22,754 nt of DNA from a virus, in the IMG/VR virus record IMGVR_UViG_3300012919_000044, positions 1 to 22,754 of that record. One strand, 5' to 3'. The notes under the pieces are model-generated. The model ran no database searches and was not told the DNA's origin. It saw nothing but the letters and a program-made list of their open reading frames with translations. Position numbers and translations under genes: made by a program. Shown piece by piece: positions 21,710-22,754 of the stretch (position 1 is its first letter; the number at the start of each line of letters is the position of its first letter).

Positions 21710-22754
21710 ATGAGTAACCTAGATGTATTTGATCAGAATTTTCTAATAGATAATTTTGATGAGGCCGCATACTTGGCGCAAAACCAAGACGTGGCAAATG
21801 CTATAGCTGATCCAGATTCACCATTCTCTATGGCATCAAATGTTGATTATGACGGTGATGGCGTAATTACTGGCCTCGATCATTTCTTGCATCATGGAAT
21901 GGCTGAAGGTAGAGCCGCGCCATTAATAGCGCAACCAGAGCCAACAGTTTCATACACGCCAACCGCGCCACAGCCTACATTTTCACCTGATCCTGTGCCT
22001 GTCAGTGAAACAATCCCAATGGCCCCACCGCCAATGGCGCCAATAAATTTAAACGTGGTCGAAGGTGCTGACTTAGCGGAAAACTATTTTAACCCTTATC
22101 AAAGTGAAGTAATTAACCAGTACATTAATACGTTTGGCGATGCGTTATCTAGAGCGCAGTTGTCTAATAACGCACTTGCTACAGCCGCTGGTGCATTTGG
22201 TGGTAGCGGTCAAGGTGTTGCAACGGCGCTAACAAATGAAGCCGCATTAAATACATTTGGTGATGATATTGCAAAGCTACTGCAACAGGGGTTTGACACT
22301 GCTAACACACTTGGCCTAGCTGATGCCAGCCAATATAACAATATGACAGGGCTGGGCGCACAATTACAGATGCAAGGCGCAAGAGCGTTGCCTGATGCCG
22401 CGCAGTCGCAACAGAATATGCAAAATACTGACGTGCAAAACCTGTTGAACATAGGCGGCGCACAGCAAAATCTAAGTCAACAAAGCTTAGACCTTGCTTA
22501 TGACGATTTCATAAAGCAGTTCCAATACCCAATGGAGATGGTCAACTTTGGTGCTGGCCTTGCCTCTGGCGTACCTACAGGAACGACAACGATTGGCAAA
22601 ACGCCAAGAGACATGGGCGGTAAAATGTCAGGTGCTGGAAGCTTAATGTCAGGAGCCGCAAAGTTAGCGCCTGTTGCGGGTGTAGGGAAATGTTGGGTGG
22701 CAAGAGAAGTTTATCAGGACGATAGATGGTTGCTGTTTAGGCAATGGCTAGAAA
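21710..22754 (+). CDS. C-terminal half of the structural protein with an EF-hand-like N-terminal module (partial at window end)
   Basis: GAGG lies five bases before the ATG at 21710; 348 codons lie in the window and the stop is beyond it. Residues 16-70 read FDEAAYLAQNQDVANAIA ... HFLHHGMAEGRAA, the FD-x-x-YL-x-x-N-x-DV ... H-x-x-x-x-G-x-x-EGR pattern of secreted adhesins and S-layer-like proteins. Between the halves sits an EF-hand loop (D46, D48, D50, G51, I53, D57). A Pro-rich linker (about 71-110) leads to NPYQSEVINQYINTF and AGAFGGSGQGV, the middle of a common phage structural family begun in the 21357 gene. Near the edge, CWVAREVY at 328-335 begins a motif often found at phage tail-protein C-termini. 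A tail or ejected protein is likely. Confidence 0.75.
   Translation, partial: MSNLDVFDQNFLIDNFDEAAYLAQNQDVANAIADPDSPFSMASNVDYDGDGVITGLDHFLHHGMAEGRAAPLIAQPEPTVSYTPTAPQPTFSPDPVPVSETIPMAPPPMAPINLNVVEGADLAENYFNPYQSEVINQYINTFGDALSRAQLSNNALATAAGAFGGSGQGVATALTNEAALNTFGDDIAKLLQQGFDTANTLGLADASQYNNMTGLGAQLQMQGARALPDAAQSQQNMQNTDVQNLLNIGGAQQNLSQQSLDLAYDDFIKQFQYPMEMVNFGAGLASGVPTGTTTIGKTPRDMGGKMSGAGSLMSGAAKLAPVAGVGKCWVAREVYQDDRWLLFRQWLE

Overview
This window is the late (virion) module of a tailed bacteriophage, about 22.7 kb with almost every gene on the + strand and both ends cut inside genes. The set points to a short-tailed (podovirus-like) phage: packaging ATPase, portal, scaffold, an N4-gp56-type capsid protein, a head-tail adaptor, a P22 gp10-like DNA-stabilising tail protein, a GNAT-like internal protein and several fibre/adhesin genes, with no tape-measure, tail-tube or sheath gene seen. 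No integrase, rRNA, tRNA or CRISPR array was recognised. Moderate-to-low GC and the fibre types suit a marine or aquatic proteobacterial phage, but host and phage genus are inference only.

Layout. 1-87 is the tail of an unidentified gene. 88-443 is non-coding: an inverted repeat (95-136), a sigma70-like promoter candidate (191-219), and a strong intrinsic terminator (392-433) lying just before the first late gene. 444-2982 holds a small ORF, the small and large terminase genes (overlapping by 134 bases), and a run of tiny genes, two of them very basic. 2993-9412 is the head block: portal, a large unknown protein, a small helical protein, scaffold, major capsid protein and a 59-residue protein, ending in back-to-back hairpin terminators.

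9413-11235 looks like an inserted accessory cassette. It has one minus-strand gene (9477-9803) with its own terminator and promoter, divergent from a GT9-family glycosyltransferase gene (9871-11235) that carries a decayed methyltransferase-like N-terminus. The GT gene overlaps the head-tail adaptor gene, so tail expression is coupled to it.

11207-18259 is the adaptor and fibre region: a small beta-rich protein, a fibre with fifteen 12-residue repeats, two large aromatic/beta-rich adhesin-like proteins (one with seven propeller-like repeats) and three small companions. 18260-22754 holds the gp10-like tail protein, an unknown protein, the GNAT-like protein, and two genes that look like the split halves of one common phage structural protein. 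The second half has gained an EF-hand-like module at its N-terminus.

Many genes are joined by TAATG or TAAATG junctions, which implies translational coupling along one or two long late transcripts.
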